Below the pieces are notes generated by a model that had not been told where the DNA came from, made no database searches, and saw only the letters and a program-made list of their open reading frames with translations. Shown piece after piece: positions 32,114 through 44,100 of a DNA stretch of 64,000 bases. The first letter of the stretch is position 1; every line of letters starts with the position of its first letter. The stretch is from Hamiltosporidium tvaerminnensis (taxonomy: Eukaryota > Microsporidia > Dubosqiidae): contig CM061254.1 in NCBI GenBank assembly GCA_022605425.2, positions 372,001 to 436,000 of the forward strand. The letters run 5' to 3'. The translations under genes and the position numbers were made by a program.

Positions 32114-32242
32114 AATAATTAAAGTTGCTGAAAAATTTTTGCAGTATGGTGGCACAAAAAGTAAAGAGTTTTTGGCATGAAGGACCTTTTTTAAAGGCAA
32201 TGTGCCTGCGAGCCAAAAAGTTTAGAGACCTTTGATTTAAAC

Positions 32243-33429
32243 CAATTATATTTTTAAATTTTTTCAAATATTACGAAATATAATTTGCTTAAAATAAATC
32301 ATAAACTAGACCAGACCTCTTTCATTTGAATTGTCTTTGTGCATTTGATGTTTTAAATAAACAGATAAATACTCTTTGTTATTTAATTATAAAATTAAGT
32401 CATAATCACAATTTTTTTAGTATTTGAATACAGCTCTATGTGTTATTTCTTCTCCTAAATAATTTATTTAGATTTAAAATCGCCCTAGGAAATTGTTTTA
32501 TATCCGGTCAACTGTATATATTTTAATTTTTTATTAGTTTAATATTTTTTTCTTACTTTGCTACATATTTTTCAAAGTTTTACGCATTGCATGCGTCACT
32601 AAGCTCCCTGTACGGCATATTGTGGCGCTTCTTTTTGGATTTCATTTGCATTTAGAAATAAACATATAAATTATAGATTAAAAGTTAAACAAAATTAATA
32701 ATAAAAAAATAATTAAATTACATTGCTATAAAATAAAAGCACAAAATAAATTTATGAATATTTTATAGTTAGTTGGTTTCTATTATTTTGTTAAAACAGC
32801 CACATATTAAAATACAATATCTTCAAATAAAACTATTGATGAGTGTTATAAAGAGAAATGTCATTCATTTGTTGACAATTACATACAAAAATACGATAAT
32901 AATATGTCTGTAGATTTATAATCGTTGAAAAATAAGGATGAAACATGTAGAAAACTTAAATATAATCTGAATTGGGTAAATATATCACGAGATTTTGCGC
33001 AAAGGAAAATAAAAATTTTAGAAGCCGTTACGTTCGGTTAAGAATATAAATAAACATAATATAATGTATAGAATTTGACTTTGATTAAATTAATATGTAC
33101 ATTCTTACTTATATTTATTTATAAAATTGTATTTTCATTAAAATTTATTATATCTGGCGTGCAATATAATATAAATTTGTTGTGTCAAATAAATTCCAAA
33201 ATCTTGTGTTAGTATTTATTTTTTTTTATTTAAAAAATTGTTCAAAGACCGGAGAAAATAATCGCTGGATATCTCTTGGTTGAATTTTTAAACTATAAAT
33301 TAATACGAGATTGATTCATTATTTTTCTGTTTATATGATCTATGAGTTCAATCTGAAAATAAATTTCATTAAAGAAATATCAATTCGACTAAACTTAATA
33401 ATTGTGTTAATAGTCTGGTGGTCTAGATA
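32243..33429. other. Intergenic, no gene seen
   Basis: AT-rich sequence between the hAT remnant and a family C repeat. No supported frame or RNA. Confidence 0.5.
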
Positions 33430-33657
33430 TAATTACTTAATTACTTATTTGGTACTCTTATAATTCTCGGTGTATAGAATAAACAAATGGAAGTTTTTCA
33501 TTTTATTCTTTTAATCTGTTATAACTCGGGATTATAGGGGATTTGCTTATAGATCCAATATGTTTACATCTTCCTAAAATATTAAGAATGGTTTTCGATC
33601 AATTTTATAGATCCATGCTAATTAGTTGGTTTTTAATGCAGTTATCCTCCCACACCA
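33430..33657 (+). repeat. Family C dispersed repeat, copy 2
   Basis: Contains TTCTCGGTG, AAATGGAAGTTTTTCATTTT, the block TAATCTGTTATAACTCGGGA with ATTATAGGGGATT, and the tail GGTTTTTAATGCAGTTATCC. These line up with the copies at 47.2 and 56.6 kb. The 63-codon frame at 33543 lies inside it and is not a gene. Confidence 0.75.
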
Positions 33658-36600
33658 GTGGCCAGGATTTAAAATTTAATTTGGAATGCAGGATTTTACC
33701 ACTCGATTTCGTCCGCTCTTTGTCCCCGGCATAAAAGATGTTGTGTTAAGCTAAGGATCTAATTTCAAATGTGAAATACATCTAAATTCCACAACTAAAA
33801 TGATGGGCTTTTAAATCATTCCTTGGATGATATCTTCATTATAAGTAATGTTAAAGCCAAAAAGAACCATAAATATAGAAACCAATATTTATGTTTGTCC
33901 AACTCATATACAGAGTTTATCTATTTAAGGAGCCACTACCTATTTTTTATAAACCATTTTTTAGTTTAATTTTTTCTTTTTAGTTCGGATTCATGATGCC
34001 TTTTTTACTAGCAGAATTTTCAATAAAATTCACATTTTTTTGATTTATATAGTAACTGGAAGGAAGTTCGCTCAAAATGCAACACAATGAAAATATTTTA
34101 GCCATTATAAAAATAGCGCTAAAACAAACCCTAGTGAATAAAAATGATGCGCCTTCGGGCTATGATTGAAGAAAAAACGGTTTCTTGAAGTAAGAAATAC
34201 TATGAGTCAATAAACAAAAAATTGTTCTATAGAGAAATCGAAATTATTTATAGAGGAAGTTTACGAGAATGCTTTTTAGAACAGCATGTAGTATTTAATG
34301 CATATATCTTACCGGATCAAAAACATATGAATTAGAGATATGAAAGCTTCAAAACCTCTTTGTCGGTTATAAAAGTAAAATAATGGATGAATATGCCTCA
34401 ATTTTTTAACACGGATGCTATATCACCTATTAGGTTAGATATCTCTAATATCACTAATAATTTGACGACATCCGTGAAGATCACGCAAATATATTGGGCT
34501 AATCGAAGAAATTATGCCGACGAAATAGCGAATAGTTAAAGATGAAAAACATTTTAGGATGTCGTAAAAATTATTTTTTTAGTTTATTATAAAGTATAAC
34601 ATCCAAAAACTGTTTTTCTGATCCAAGCAAATATATTATTATCTAAGCGTTCAATTGTTTTTCCACGCGATAAAAATTTTAGCTTTTAATTCCTTTGTCG
34701 CGGAATTTATATGCTTGCTCTATATTATATATGTAAGTAGAAGAACAGAGCAGTGTCGTGATAATATTCAATCATTTGCAAAGAAAATTACGAAGACATT
34801 TGCTGGACTCGAAAAGGGTCGAGATTGTTAATAAATTTGTATTTGAATGTAGTAAATAATTGTTTGTGTCAATAAGTATGTCACTAATATGGATATTTAG
34901 AGGCTAAACATGTATAAATATATTTCTTGCACCAATTAGATCAATATAAATGAAGAAATTTTGAAATTCTAGCAAAAGAATAAACCATTGTTTAAAATTT
35001 AGAATTTACTGAAGAAATGAACAATATAGGAGTTAATTGTAGAGTAGCAAGCCTCCATTTTTGTCCTAAAGAGTTGATATGAAGTATAAAGAAACTGATA
35101 GTTCGAGAATAGTCGAAGATTTTTATGATATTACCACTGTATCGCATTTAATCAGTGACTAATCCTTGTTGAAAATCCCTAAATCAGTTCAAGGGCCACG
35201 GAAAAACGAAAGAATAGCTTTTTTAAAAAGAAGCCGAATAATTGAATATAGAGTAGGATATGTCAATTTTAAGGACCTACATAGAGAAGATCCAAGAATA
35301 TCAAAACTTATATGTAAAACAAGTATAAAAAGCTATAAATTCAAATAAAGTTTGTTTCTATCGTCCATTTCCTCTTTTTCTATTACATAATGCATTTCTC
35401 TCATTATTTTTATCATTTCTTTTTTTCTTATATTTCTTTGGTTTTTTTGTTATTTTTGTATTTACGGGAACGAATTAGTATTATATTTGCAAAAATTTAG
35501 CTTAATTGTCAAATATATCTTTATACATCTATTATCAGTTATTTACCCACAATATCAATTCATTTTAACTTTTTATATGTTATAAGCAGTAAATTATGAT
35601 ATCAGATCTAATTTTGGATTCAACGAAAAATATATGGATAGGTAGACAACTCTTCTCAAAATTCATTAAATTCATTAAATTTGTTATAATTTCTTAAATT
35701 CTTATGGCTCTCTATATATTTGTTCTATTCCTTTATTAAAATATTAATTAGTGTTTCATTGGTATTTCGTTAATCTCTTATATATTTATTTAAAATTCTC
35801 AGAGTATTTATACCACTAAATTGCTTTATTTAATGTTTAACTTGCTCCTACGGTTTTTAGTCGACTTAAACTTCTTTTTTTTCATTCTAATTTGTGATGT
35901 CTTCTATTTATACTACTTACTGCCTTTTTTCTGCTGATCTTATAGACATGTAAGTTTTTTCTTAACGTAAAAAAGAATTTTTTATAAATTTGATTATAGT
36001 TTGGTAGGAAGTTATTCTATAATTTTGTATTTTTATTGTTTAAGAATGCCGAATAGCTCTATATAATTATTCCATGATAGAATTTCAAATATAATTGTTT
36101 TAGTGAACCATTTAAGCAAATAAATAGAACTCTCTTACAAAGGCTTAAAAATATAAAACATACGCTACTATTGTTAACGTACTTCTAAAAATAGTAAGAA
36201 ATGAAAACCGAACGAGCAATTTACATCGAATTATTATTTTAAAACGAAATATTAAAAAAAATAGATTATAAATTCTATTACTATGATGAATTGACAATTT
36301 TAAAAAGGTTGTCATCAGTAGTTAGTATTGATGTCAATAAGAATAAATTAAACGTTTCAAAGATATTTCTTTCTTCTTTCCCACCCTAGTATTGTCTTTT
36401 TAAGATCTTAAAATAAATCATAAGATCTATATTCTTAACAAAAAAACAGCATTTATGTGCCCTATATTTTCAAATCCATTTAATATTTCTAAGTATGTCG
36501 TTGTGAGGTGTTATTCGTTTTTCTAATAGGTTATCTGAAAACGGTGAGTAAATAGCCTTTTAAAGAAACAAATTTCTAAGTAAATTTTATATTTCAATTA

Positions 36601-37825
36601 AAATTAAATCAATAAAAAGTCTGGCAATTATTTTATTTCGAATGATGAATCATAAATAAGATCTTAAATTGATATTATTTAGAAAAAAATATGGTAGATC
36701 GATGTTAGCAAATAGGCCAAATATTAACGTATAAAAAAATCATACCGGTCTCTGATTAGATCTTTAATACCAAATCTAAAAAACCTGATATAAGAACGAA
36801 CGTAAAAACACCTTGAATGTTTATAATGTGCTACAAATATACAGAGATATTCCAAAAACCAGACTCACCAAATTAATTTTTAACGATTTTAAAAATTTAA
36901 AAATTATTTGATTATGTCATGAAATGAAATATAATATACGAATTAAGAATTAGTAGAGTTTGATATTCCGAAACCTATAGATAAAATCAATTCAGATATC
37001 ATGATAAAGAATATCAAGTGATTGGTTTATACCTTACGAATCCAATCAAATAATTCCGGGTAAAAGTTAAACAATAAATTGGATTTTATTTCATTTCTCA
37101 AATATTTCTTTTATTTTGAAAAATACTGATTGTAAATGAACTTTTTTAAATATAAAAGACAGAAGATAAGTACATTAAAACCAACACAAATGTATTTCTA
37201 CAAAATTACAAATTTACACATCAAAAAAGATATGTATGAATTATTAAAGATATAAAGAATCCACTAGTTTTATATAAATTTCAAACCTAAACATTGATTT
37301 TAATTGATTCGTTATTTTTAATCTAGATCAGCGTTGAGAAACTTATAGCAAAGTATGATATTCATTTAATGAATTATGGGATACAAAAATTTTCTTTAAA
37401 TGTATTTAAACTACTATTATCTCTAATGAAGAGCGTTACGTAAATATTCAAATCGACTGAATTAAAATTAAATATAAGAACAGAAAAGAAAAATACCAAT
37501 AAAAATATCTTCAGATTTAACACATTAAACAGTCTTCTAACGATCTTCTAATAATCTTGACTACTATTTTATAAAGTTATACAATATTATCTTTTAATTG
37601 TATCTTTAATGAGATACAAATCTTTTTACATTTTCTTTACAAATACACTCTTTTTATAAAATCTAATTGGTTAGAGATAGTAAGTAATTCAAGTTCTACA
37701 TTTATCTCCTTAAAAATATCACAAACCAATGAAATTGATATTTGAACAGATCTATTAAAACAATTGATCTTTCTCCTTAATAAAAGGAGATAAATAATAT
37801 AATAAGTTTATTTGACAACCACTGC
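33658..37825. other. 4.2-kb AT-rich intergenic stretch, no gene seen
   Basis: No frame over about 60 codons and nothing with protein character; no family A-C repeat or retrotransposon piece recognised. There is a marked excess of A and T throughout. Confidence 0.55.
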
Positions 37826-38185
37826 ATGGATTACGATATACCATACCTTTGTCCGATTCTTGTGCCCAAACTATGTTTCACTACGTTTTTATGTCCGTGT
37901 CTGGTCTCTTCAATAGTATATGCAAGAATATTTAAAAATACCAATTTCTCACTCTTTGCTCTTATCTGCATACCTTTCAGTGCCTACGGAATCAGAAGAT
38001 TCGTTCAAAATAAATTAAAATACCAGGAAGACCACGAAGTAAGTATTTTAAAGAGTTGTTTTTGTTGTAGTTCGTTAGTACAGGACATACACGAAATGGA
38101 AATAAGAAGAATTGGAATTTATAAGTATTATGATGAACCTCTTGTAGATGAATCGACTGAGGAGTGTGAAAATATAGCTGTGTAA
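37826..38185 (+). CDS. PLAC8/Cys-rich domain small membrane-associated protein
   Basis: A 119-residue protein starting at ATG 37826. Residues 8-60 hold cysteines and two hydrophobic stretches (LCFTTFLCPCLVSSIVYARIF and FSLFALICIPFSAYGIRRFV). Residues 74-95 read CFCCSSLVQDIHEMEIRR, which fits the PLAC8 signature of a double cysteine followed by a Q-x-x-x-E-x-x-x-R end. PLAC8 proteins are small, cysteine-rich and membrane-associated, with roles in metal handling, cell size or signalling that differ between lineages; no specific role can be given here. The C-terminus is acidic. It converges on the minus-strand gene at 38622, separated by 437 bp of very AT-rich sequence. Confidence 0.75.
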   Translation: MDYDIPYLCPILVPKLCFTTFLCPCLVSSIVYARIFKNTNFSLFALICIPFSAYGIRRFVQNKLKYQEDHEVSILKSCFCCSSLVQDIHEMEIRRIGIYKYYDEPLVDESTEECENIAV

Positions 38186-38621
38186 ATTAATAAAATACCC
38201 AACTAATACTTTTTTATCTACAATCTTTTAAATTTAAAAATATTTTGATTGATTTAATATTAAAATATTAAATATAGAATATTAAATTAAAATATATGAA
38301 AAATTAAAAGATAAAAAAAATATTACCTTAAAGAATATTTAATTAGAATATATAAAAGTATAAAAGTATAAAAGTATAAAATATAAGATTAGAGATCAAA
38401 TGTCAAATTATTAGCTATCTGAATATTAGATATCTAAATATTAAATAAATGTATTTTAAATAGACAATATAATTAAAAAAATGAACAAAAAATAAACAAT
38501 AAATAAACAATAAATAACAAATATTAAATAAAATCTTTGAAGAAAGGTTATATAAATTAATAATAGATAAATAATCGACATATATAGAGCAAATGATAGG
38601 AATACGATTTATTTAGAAAAC
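38186..38621. other. Convergent intergenic spacer with AT-rich simple repeats
   Basis: Lies between two convergent 3' ends and must carry both terminators. It holds a short TATAAAAG tandem run (about 38351-38385) and an AATAAACA-type run (about 38487-38520). No gene seen. Confidence 0.6.
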
Positions 38622-40067
38622 TTAAAGCAAATCTTTGTCATCGAGTGCAAGTGATTCGTACAAATACACCCATGCATCACTGACACCAGATGTTTCCATA
38701 TCTTTATATAAGGTAGCACTGTCACATACAAATTTACGAATTTGTAAACTTCTTGGGACATTTTTATCTGCAAAATTAAGCATTTCTGTAAATTTTTTAT
38801 ATTTTGGAAAAATACTTAATGAAGAGACAGGAACGTTGATTTTTTTATGTGCCATCAAATCTTTCTTAGAAATACCCGTATCTCGTGAGGGTTGAGATAT
38901 CACAGTATTTTGTTTTGTTGGTTTTTTTTCAATTTGCAGGGACACAGAAGTTACAACTGAATTTCCAAGAGAAATTGATTGTTCAATTTCCTGAACTTTT
39001 AAAAAATATTCAGAATTTCCAAAATCTTTATATTCTTCATTAAAAGTAGGAATACAGGTGACACTGACTCCTCTTTCAGATTTAGTTACATAAAGATTTG
39101 GTGAAGATAAAATCTGATTAATAAATATTTCTACTCTTTGTCCACACACACTTTCCAAGGTAAATCCGTACACATTTTTAAATACTTCTTGAAGATCATC
39201 CAATGAAAGTGTGGTTTTACAACAAAAAATATTTACAATTAAACATTCCAAATGAAAAATCATAAATTTGCTATTTTCTTCTGTAAATGAAACATCTTTT
39301 AAATGAAAAGATTTTCTTTTTTTAATTAAACTATCAGCTTCTTGATCGATTCTTTTAATATACGAAGATTTTAAATTTAAAATTGTAAAAGAATTTTTAC
39401 AACACGAAAAATATTTACTCAAATTTCCATGTGGATGCCTTCCTACCTGACACGGAGAATTCTTATAATTAAACATTTGTCCGTGCATTTTACACATTTC
39501 ATTCGAGATTGAAGATGTTTGAATTACTATTCCATATTTAAATACATCTAAAATCTTACCAAGTATATCAGGATAAGAATTTGGTTGATTTCCACTGACT
39601 TGGTTTTTGATTTGCTGAATCGGTTTTTTATTAGAAAATTGTGAATTTAAATTTAAATTTTTATTTCTATTTTTTATAAATTTATTTTTTGGTTCTATAA
39701 TTTCTATTTTACCACCATTTTTAAAAAAATCACTGCTATCACTAAAATCTTCTTCATTATTTTTTAAAACACTTTTTGGATTTAAAATTTGTTCAATTTT
39801 TTCTCGATTATAGTCTTTTTTATAACAAACTATAGAAAACGAAGTATCTTGATTAGAAGTAACAGACATCTCTGGTAATGTAATCAATACTTTATAAAAT
39901 TCTGTTAGTGATAGCTGTGTTACTTTAAAAATCGATTTAAACGAATTATAAACATCTTTTAAATAATAAAAATTTATTTTTTTATTATTTTCTATAATTT
40001 TTGGTGTTAAATCTATTATTTCTTGCAATTTAGATGTTATATTGAATTTTAAAATATCGAAATCCAT
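38622..40067 (-). CDS. Hypothetical protein, possible OST-HTH/LOTUS-like modules
   Basis: Starts at ATG 40067 (MDFDILKFN), giving 481 residues; the frame is open 12 codons further up but begins there with TTG. I do not recognise the family with certainty. Residues about 35-95 (YYLKDVYNSFKSIFKVTQLS...LITLPEMSV) and about 295-350 (LDDLQEVFKNVYGFTL...QRVEIFINQIL) both have the helix-helix-helix pattern of OST-HTH/LOTUS RNA-associated domains, each ending in a short strand region. Between them is an Asn/Lys-rich linker and a Cys/His cluster (CKMHG...CQVGRHPHG...SCC, about 195-225) that could bind metal. The last 60 residues look ordered. If the guess is right it would act in RNA regulation; this is inference. 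Confidence 0.7.
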   Translation of the reverse strand: MDFDILKFNITSKLQEIIDLTPKIIENNKKINFYYLKDVYNSFKSIFKVTQLSLTEFYKVLITLPEMSVTSNQDTSFSIVCYKKDYNREKIEQILNPKSVLKNNEEDFSDSSDFFKNGGKIEIIEPKNKFIKNRNKNLNLNSQFSNKKPIQQIKNQVSGNQPNSYPDILGKILDVFKYGIVIQTSSISNEMCKMHGQMFNYKNSPCQVGRHPHGNLSKYFSCCKNSFTILNLKSSYIKRIDQEADSLIKKRKSFHLKDVSFTEENSKFMIFHLECLIVNIFCCKTTLSLDDLQEVFKNVYGFTLESVCGQRVEIFINQILSSPNLYVTKSERGVSVTCIPTFNEEYKDFGNSEYFLKVQEIEQSISLGNSVVTSVSLQIEKKPTKQNTVISQPSRDTGISKKDLMAHKKINVPVSSLSIFPKYKKFTEMLNFADKNVPRSLQIRKFVCDSATLYKDMETSGVSDAWVYLYESLALDDKDLL

Positions 40068-40204
40068 TAACAAGGATTCTTCTGAATTTAAAGAAAAGGC
40101 CAATAAAGATTTTTAAAAAGAAAGAATTTAATAATTAAAGTAAGAATTAATAAAAATGATTTGAACTTAAAATTTTAAAAAAAATTAAAAAATCAATAAT
40201 TTTA

Positions 40205-40280
40205 AATTACTTACTCTGCGGCCCTACAGCCCTTGAAAGTTCCGGGGTTCCGTAACGATACTCTTTGATTTTTCCATGTT
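40205..40280 (-). repeat. Probable truncated family A repeat
   Basis: GGCCCTACAGCCCT here corresponds to GGCACTACAACCCT at 63195 in a family A copy, and the following GTAACGATACTC to its GTAATACCGCTC. It is short and diverged but clearly richer in G and C than its surroundings. It lies between the start of the 38622 gene and tRNA-Val. Confidence 0.4.
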
Positions 40281-40399
40281 TTTTAAAATTATAAATTCTA
40301 TTTTATCAAACATAAGCAAGAATTTAATTAAAATCAAAGAACAGGCGTTAAAATAAAAAATCAAATTTATTTAAATCTATAAGTTTTCAATCTAACTAA

Positions 40400-40473
40400 G
40401 TGTCGCTAGTGTAGTTGGTTATCACGTCCGCTTAACACGCGGGAGGTCTCCGGTTCAATTCCGGAGCGACACA
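40400..40473 (+). tRNA. trnV(aac): tRNA-Val, anticodon AAC
   Basis: Full cloverleaf: acceptor GTGTCGC (40400-40406) pairs over seven bases with GCGACAC (40466-40472), discriminator A at 40473. The anticodon loop is TTAACAC, giving anticodon AAC, which reads GUU and, after inosine modification, other valine codons. The T arm is TCCGG-TTCAATT-CCGGA, supplying a good B box; the A box is in TAGTGTAGTTGGTTA. A run of seven T at 40474-40480 follows and serves as the polymerase III terminator. No intron. Confidence 0.96.
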
Positions 40474-40480
40474 TTTTTTT
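40474..40480 (+). terminator. Polymerase III terminator of tRNA-Val
   Basis: A T-run directly after the tRNA discriminator base. Confidence 0.7.
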
Positions 40481-40799
40481 ATTTAACAATTATTTTTTTA
40501 CTAAAAATAAGAAATATTACAAAAATTGAAATTAGATTTTTATTTTTAGATGCATAAATAAATGACTGATATTAATTAAATTAAATTATTTTTTATATAA
40601 AATAATTTTAGAAGACAATAAAAAAAAATTAAAGCTTAAAATTTTAAAAAATCCTTACTCTGATCTGATTAAATAAATAAAAACATTTTCTGATTTATAA
40701 ATCCATATATCAGTAATACTAACAAGCACTTTTCTTTAATAATCAAGTATATGTAATATTTATATATTAAATATATTTTTTCTAGAAATTATTCTCCTT

Positions 40800-41081
40800 A
40801 TGAATTTTTTAAGAAAACTAAAATTATTAGTTGAAGAAGATTTTGATCCATTTGAAATTTATAATAAAAAGAAAGAAATTATAATAAAAAACAATGCTAT
40901 GATTATTTGTCCTAATTGTGGATTTATTAAATATAAAGATATTAGTATATTGCATGGTAAGTGTATTAAATGTAAAAAAATGTTTTTAAAGAAATATGGT
41001 GCTATAATTGGAATAATGAAGAGCCGTATTGATTTTTATAGAGAAGTTTCTTATGAAATATGTAAAAATGAGAAATTATAA
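40800..41081 (+). CDS. Small zinc-ribbon protein, function unknown
   Basis: A 93-residue basic protein from ATG 40800. Two Cys pairs, C37-x2-C40 (CPNC) and C55-x2-C58 (CIKC), form a probable zinc ribbon. The rest is Lys/Ile/Glu-rich and helical at both ends. I do not recognise a specific family; single zinc ribbons occur in RNA polymerase subunits, ribosomal proteins and transcription factors, and nothing here decides between them. It follows tRNA-Val on the same strand and ends about 110 bp before the 3' end of a retrotransposon inserted on the other strand. Confidence 0.6.
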   Translation: MNFLRKLKLLVEEDFDPFEIYNKKKEIIIKNNAMIICPNCGFIKYKDISILHGKCIKCKKMFLKKYGAIIGIMKSRIDFYREVSYEICKNEKL

Positions 41082-41194
41082 AAAATAATTTAAAAAAATA
41101 CTTTTTAAGAGATTTTATAAAAATTTTTAAGAAATTTTATAAGAGATATAAAATAAAAAATAATTTAAAAAAATAATTTTTAAGAGATTTGATT

Positions 41195-44100
41195 TTTTTA
41201 TTTAATAAAATTATGGGTTAAAATATTTTTTACCATTTTTATATGTTTTCTTCTACCTCTTTAACCACTTTTGTCTCTTCTTCCAAATCCGACTCTTTAT
41301 TTATGTTATTGGTCGGTTCCTCTAAAATGATTCCTCCTTGTAAAATAAAGGGTGCTTTATTTTTTAGTTTAAAAGTTTTTGCACCATCTTCCTCTCTCTT
41401 CTCTTCTTTTAAGAGGGGTGTTGGCTGTTTATGCATCTCAGCTCCTATAATAACACCCATTGACGCTCTCTCCCAGCTCTCTTCGGCATTTAGTCCTGAC
41501 TCAAGTCCTCTTCGTCGATCAAAGGAAATTGTTTCGACTGTCTTCTTGAGTACTATAGACTGAATGTATGCCTCTACATTCATAAGTATTTCTGGTCTTT
41601 TAACATATGTCTTATAATATTTTGTCACAATACCATCCCAGGTCATCACATAAGGAATTATCTCTACACTACACTTATAAATAAGACCCAACTCATTGGC
41701 TAACAGGTCATACTCTCTGCGTTTTTCAGTTTCAACTATTTGAAGTGAGTCTTGGGAAGTGATTCATATTTCAATGAGTGTTATCTTATTCTTCTTCTTA
41801 TCTAAAATAAATATGTCCGGTCTGTTATTCCGAATTTTAACATCAGTTTTTATTCTGGTGTCCACTCTTATCTCTGCGTACTCATTATCAAGAATTCCTT
41901 GAACTGAGTGACTCCTAATTCTTTTTGAGGACTTAAACTTATATCTATTTAAGAGAAGTAAGTGTAAGCATCTAATCACTTCATTATGCCGTCTGGTGTA
42001 GTCATGGCCTAGCATTTTTTCATATCGAGTTGCTAGATGATCTACAGTCTTCCAGACTTCCTGCAATGTTGACACATACCATCTGCTCCCCAGAATACAT
42101 TTCTATCCTGGATATAGCAGAACACAGCTTCATTGCGTGGCCTAATATTTCCTCTCTTTAGCCATCTTGAAGAATCACTAAAACTCACAAGCTCATTTTT
42201 TCTTGCATTATATAACTTTCAATGGAGTTTTCGTTTTTCTATTTCGTTATATAGTTTTGCAAGTTGAGCTTCTTCTAAACTTTTCTTAGTGACTTCTTCT
42301 ACCAACCTGTACTTTACTTTTAAGAAGCCTTTTATTAGTGCAAGATGGGTTTTATTATTATTCTCCACGTTGAGGATTGCTGCTCGTCTAGTTGATATTT
42401 CTTTACTTTTTTCCAGACAATCCAAGATTTGCAGAAGCAAATGTTCGCTTCGCAACTCAACACTATGTAGGCCTCTTCCAAGTTCTGTTCTAGGAAGATA
42501 CAAACGCACTTTGCATCCTAAGCGAAGATGTATCTTATTCTTCACCAACACCGCACGCACTGCATCATCTAACTTAGAGAAGTCAGCCGGTTCAAGTCGA
42601 AGTACTCCTATGTGATAGTTGATTAACGATATCGCATGTTGATTGATTGCAGAAAATAAATTTTTTGCATTTAATCTAGTGTGACAAAGTCTTTCAACTC
42701 TTGATATAAGTTTGCTCTGTACTTCTTCAAATGAGCTACGTGTTGGGATTCCTCTGCTATCTTCTATTATTCCTAAATATTTGTAAACACTAACACCTTC
42801 TAGAAAAGTAGCAGTATCTTCACAACACGTATCATTTGTGGCTGACTTCTCTTTGTTAATCTCTAAGCCAATCACCTCTAAAAATTCCTTTGCCTCGCCT
42901 GTCATAGCACTCAATGTGGAGCTGTCTTTTGCAAGGAGCTTAAGATCATCAATAAACAAGAGATGATTAGTAGAATGGGATTCTGCATCTGTTTGTACTG
43001 TCACTTTTGTGTATTTTTCATTAAGCTTTCGGCTTAACTGATCCATACACAACACAAATAACAAAGGTGACAAACTATCTCCTTGTAGAATCCCTCTATC
43101 AATCTTTTTGCTCATGATTTTTTCAGGCCCTACTGATATATCAATTTTCCATTTTGATATAATTACCTTAATAAATTTCAGGATCCAATCAGGTAAATTA
43201 AGGTTTTCAATGCATTGAGTTAAAAAAGCATGATCTATTGAATCATAAGCTTTTTTAACATCAATCCATGTTGCCTTAAGATTGTTTCCGTACCCATTTT
43301 TTAAAGGCAATATTCAGTAGAGCCTGCTCTTTCGCTCCGTGCACACCTCTTACCGCCCCAAATTGGTTCTCTGCAAGCAACCCTCGCCTTTCCACTTCAA
43401 TTTGGACGACTTTCGTTACACACTTTCTGGTTAACTTATAGAGGTTGGACATACAAGTGATTGGTCTGTAGTCAGAGCCTCTTCGTGGAATTTTTTTCGG
43501 TATCAAATACGAAAGCCCGAAGTAAAACCAATCAGCTTGAGTTGTTCCATCTAAACATATAACTTTTACAATATCATAAAGATATTTGTGAAGAGTTGTA
43601 ATTTCTTAATAAAAAAATTGTAAATCCATCAATTCCAGCAGCGATCCAATTAGGAAGCCAATTAATGATACTTACAAATTCATCAAGTGAGGGAAACGTG
43701 GTCGGATGATTATCTGATACAAATGGAATCAAATAATCATCATACGTGACTGTGTCATCATTTTTGTTCCACATTGTAGACCAAAAACTCACAATTTCAT
43801 CACGACTAACCACATGCTCGGATTCCACACGCTCAGATAACCCACGATAAAATCGACCTCGGAAAATCTCAAACATACGATTCTCTTTTCGGAATTGCTT
43901 CCTACCAACATACATCGTAATTTTTTTCTCATAAATGTTCCAAGACCCATTCTTCTTAACTAAAGCCTCAGAAAGATCAGTTACGCTGCTCAAGTTTAAA
44001 TTAACTCTCGCATGATTTTCTTAAGGCTCTTCGTTTTCGGAGTGGAAAGCTTTTCCCGCTTACAAGCCTTCTCGAGGAGATCTTTGGAAAATACTAACTA

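Larger units (their letters stand above)
31234..32234 (-). mobile_element. hAT-type DNA transposon, internally deleted, with nested repeat
   Basis: A 1,001-bp element. The left end is CAGAGATCTCCACACC and the right end, read inward, is CAAAGGTCTCTAAACT; both continue into a similar GG-TCGCAG-ACAT block, giving imperfect terminal inverted repeats of about 40 bp. Perfect 8-bp duplications (ATTTAAAC) flank it. On the minus strand it keeps the C-terminal dimerisation region of a hAT transposase. The rest of the transposase is absent, so it is non-autonomous. A family A repeat with its own target duplication (31875-32113) is inserted inside, meaning the hAT element landed first. The end and protein style recall animal ZBED/GTF2IRD2-like hAT elements. 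Confidence 0.85.
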
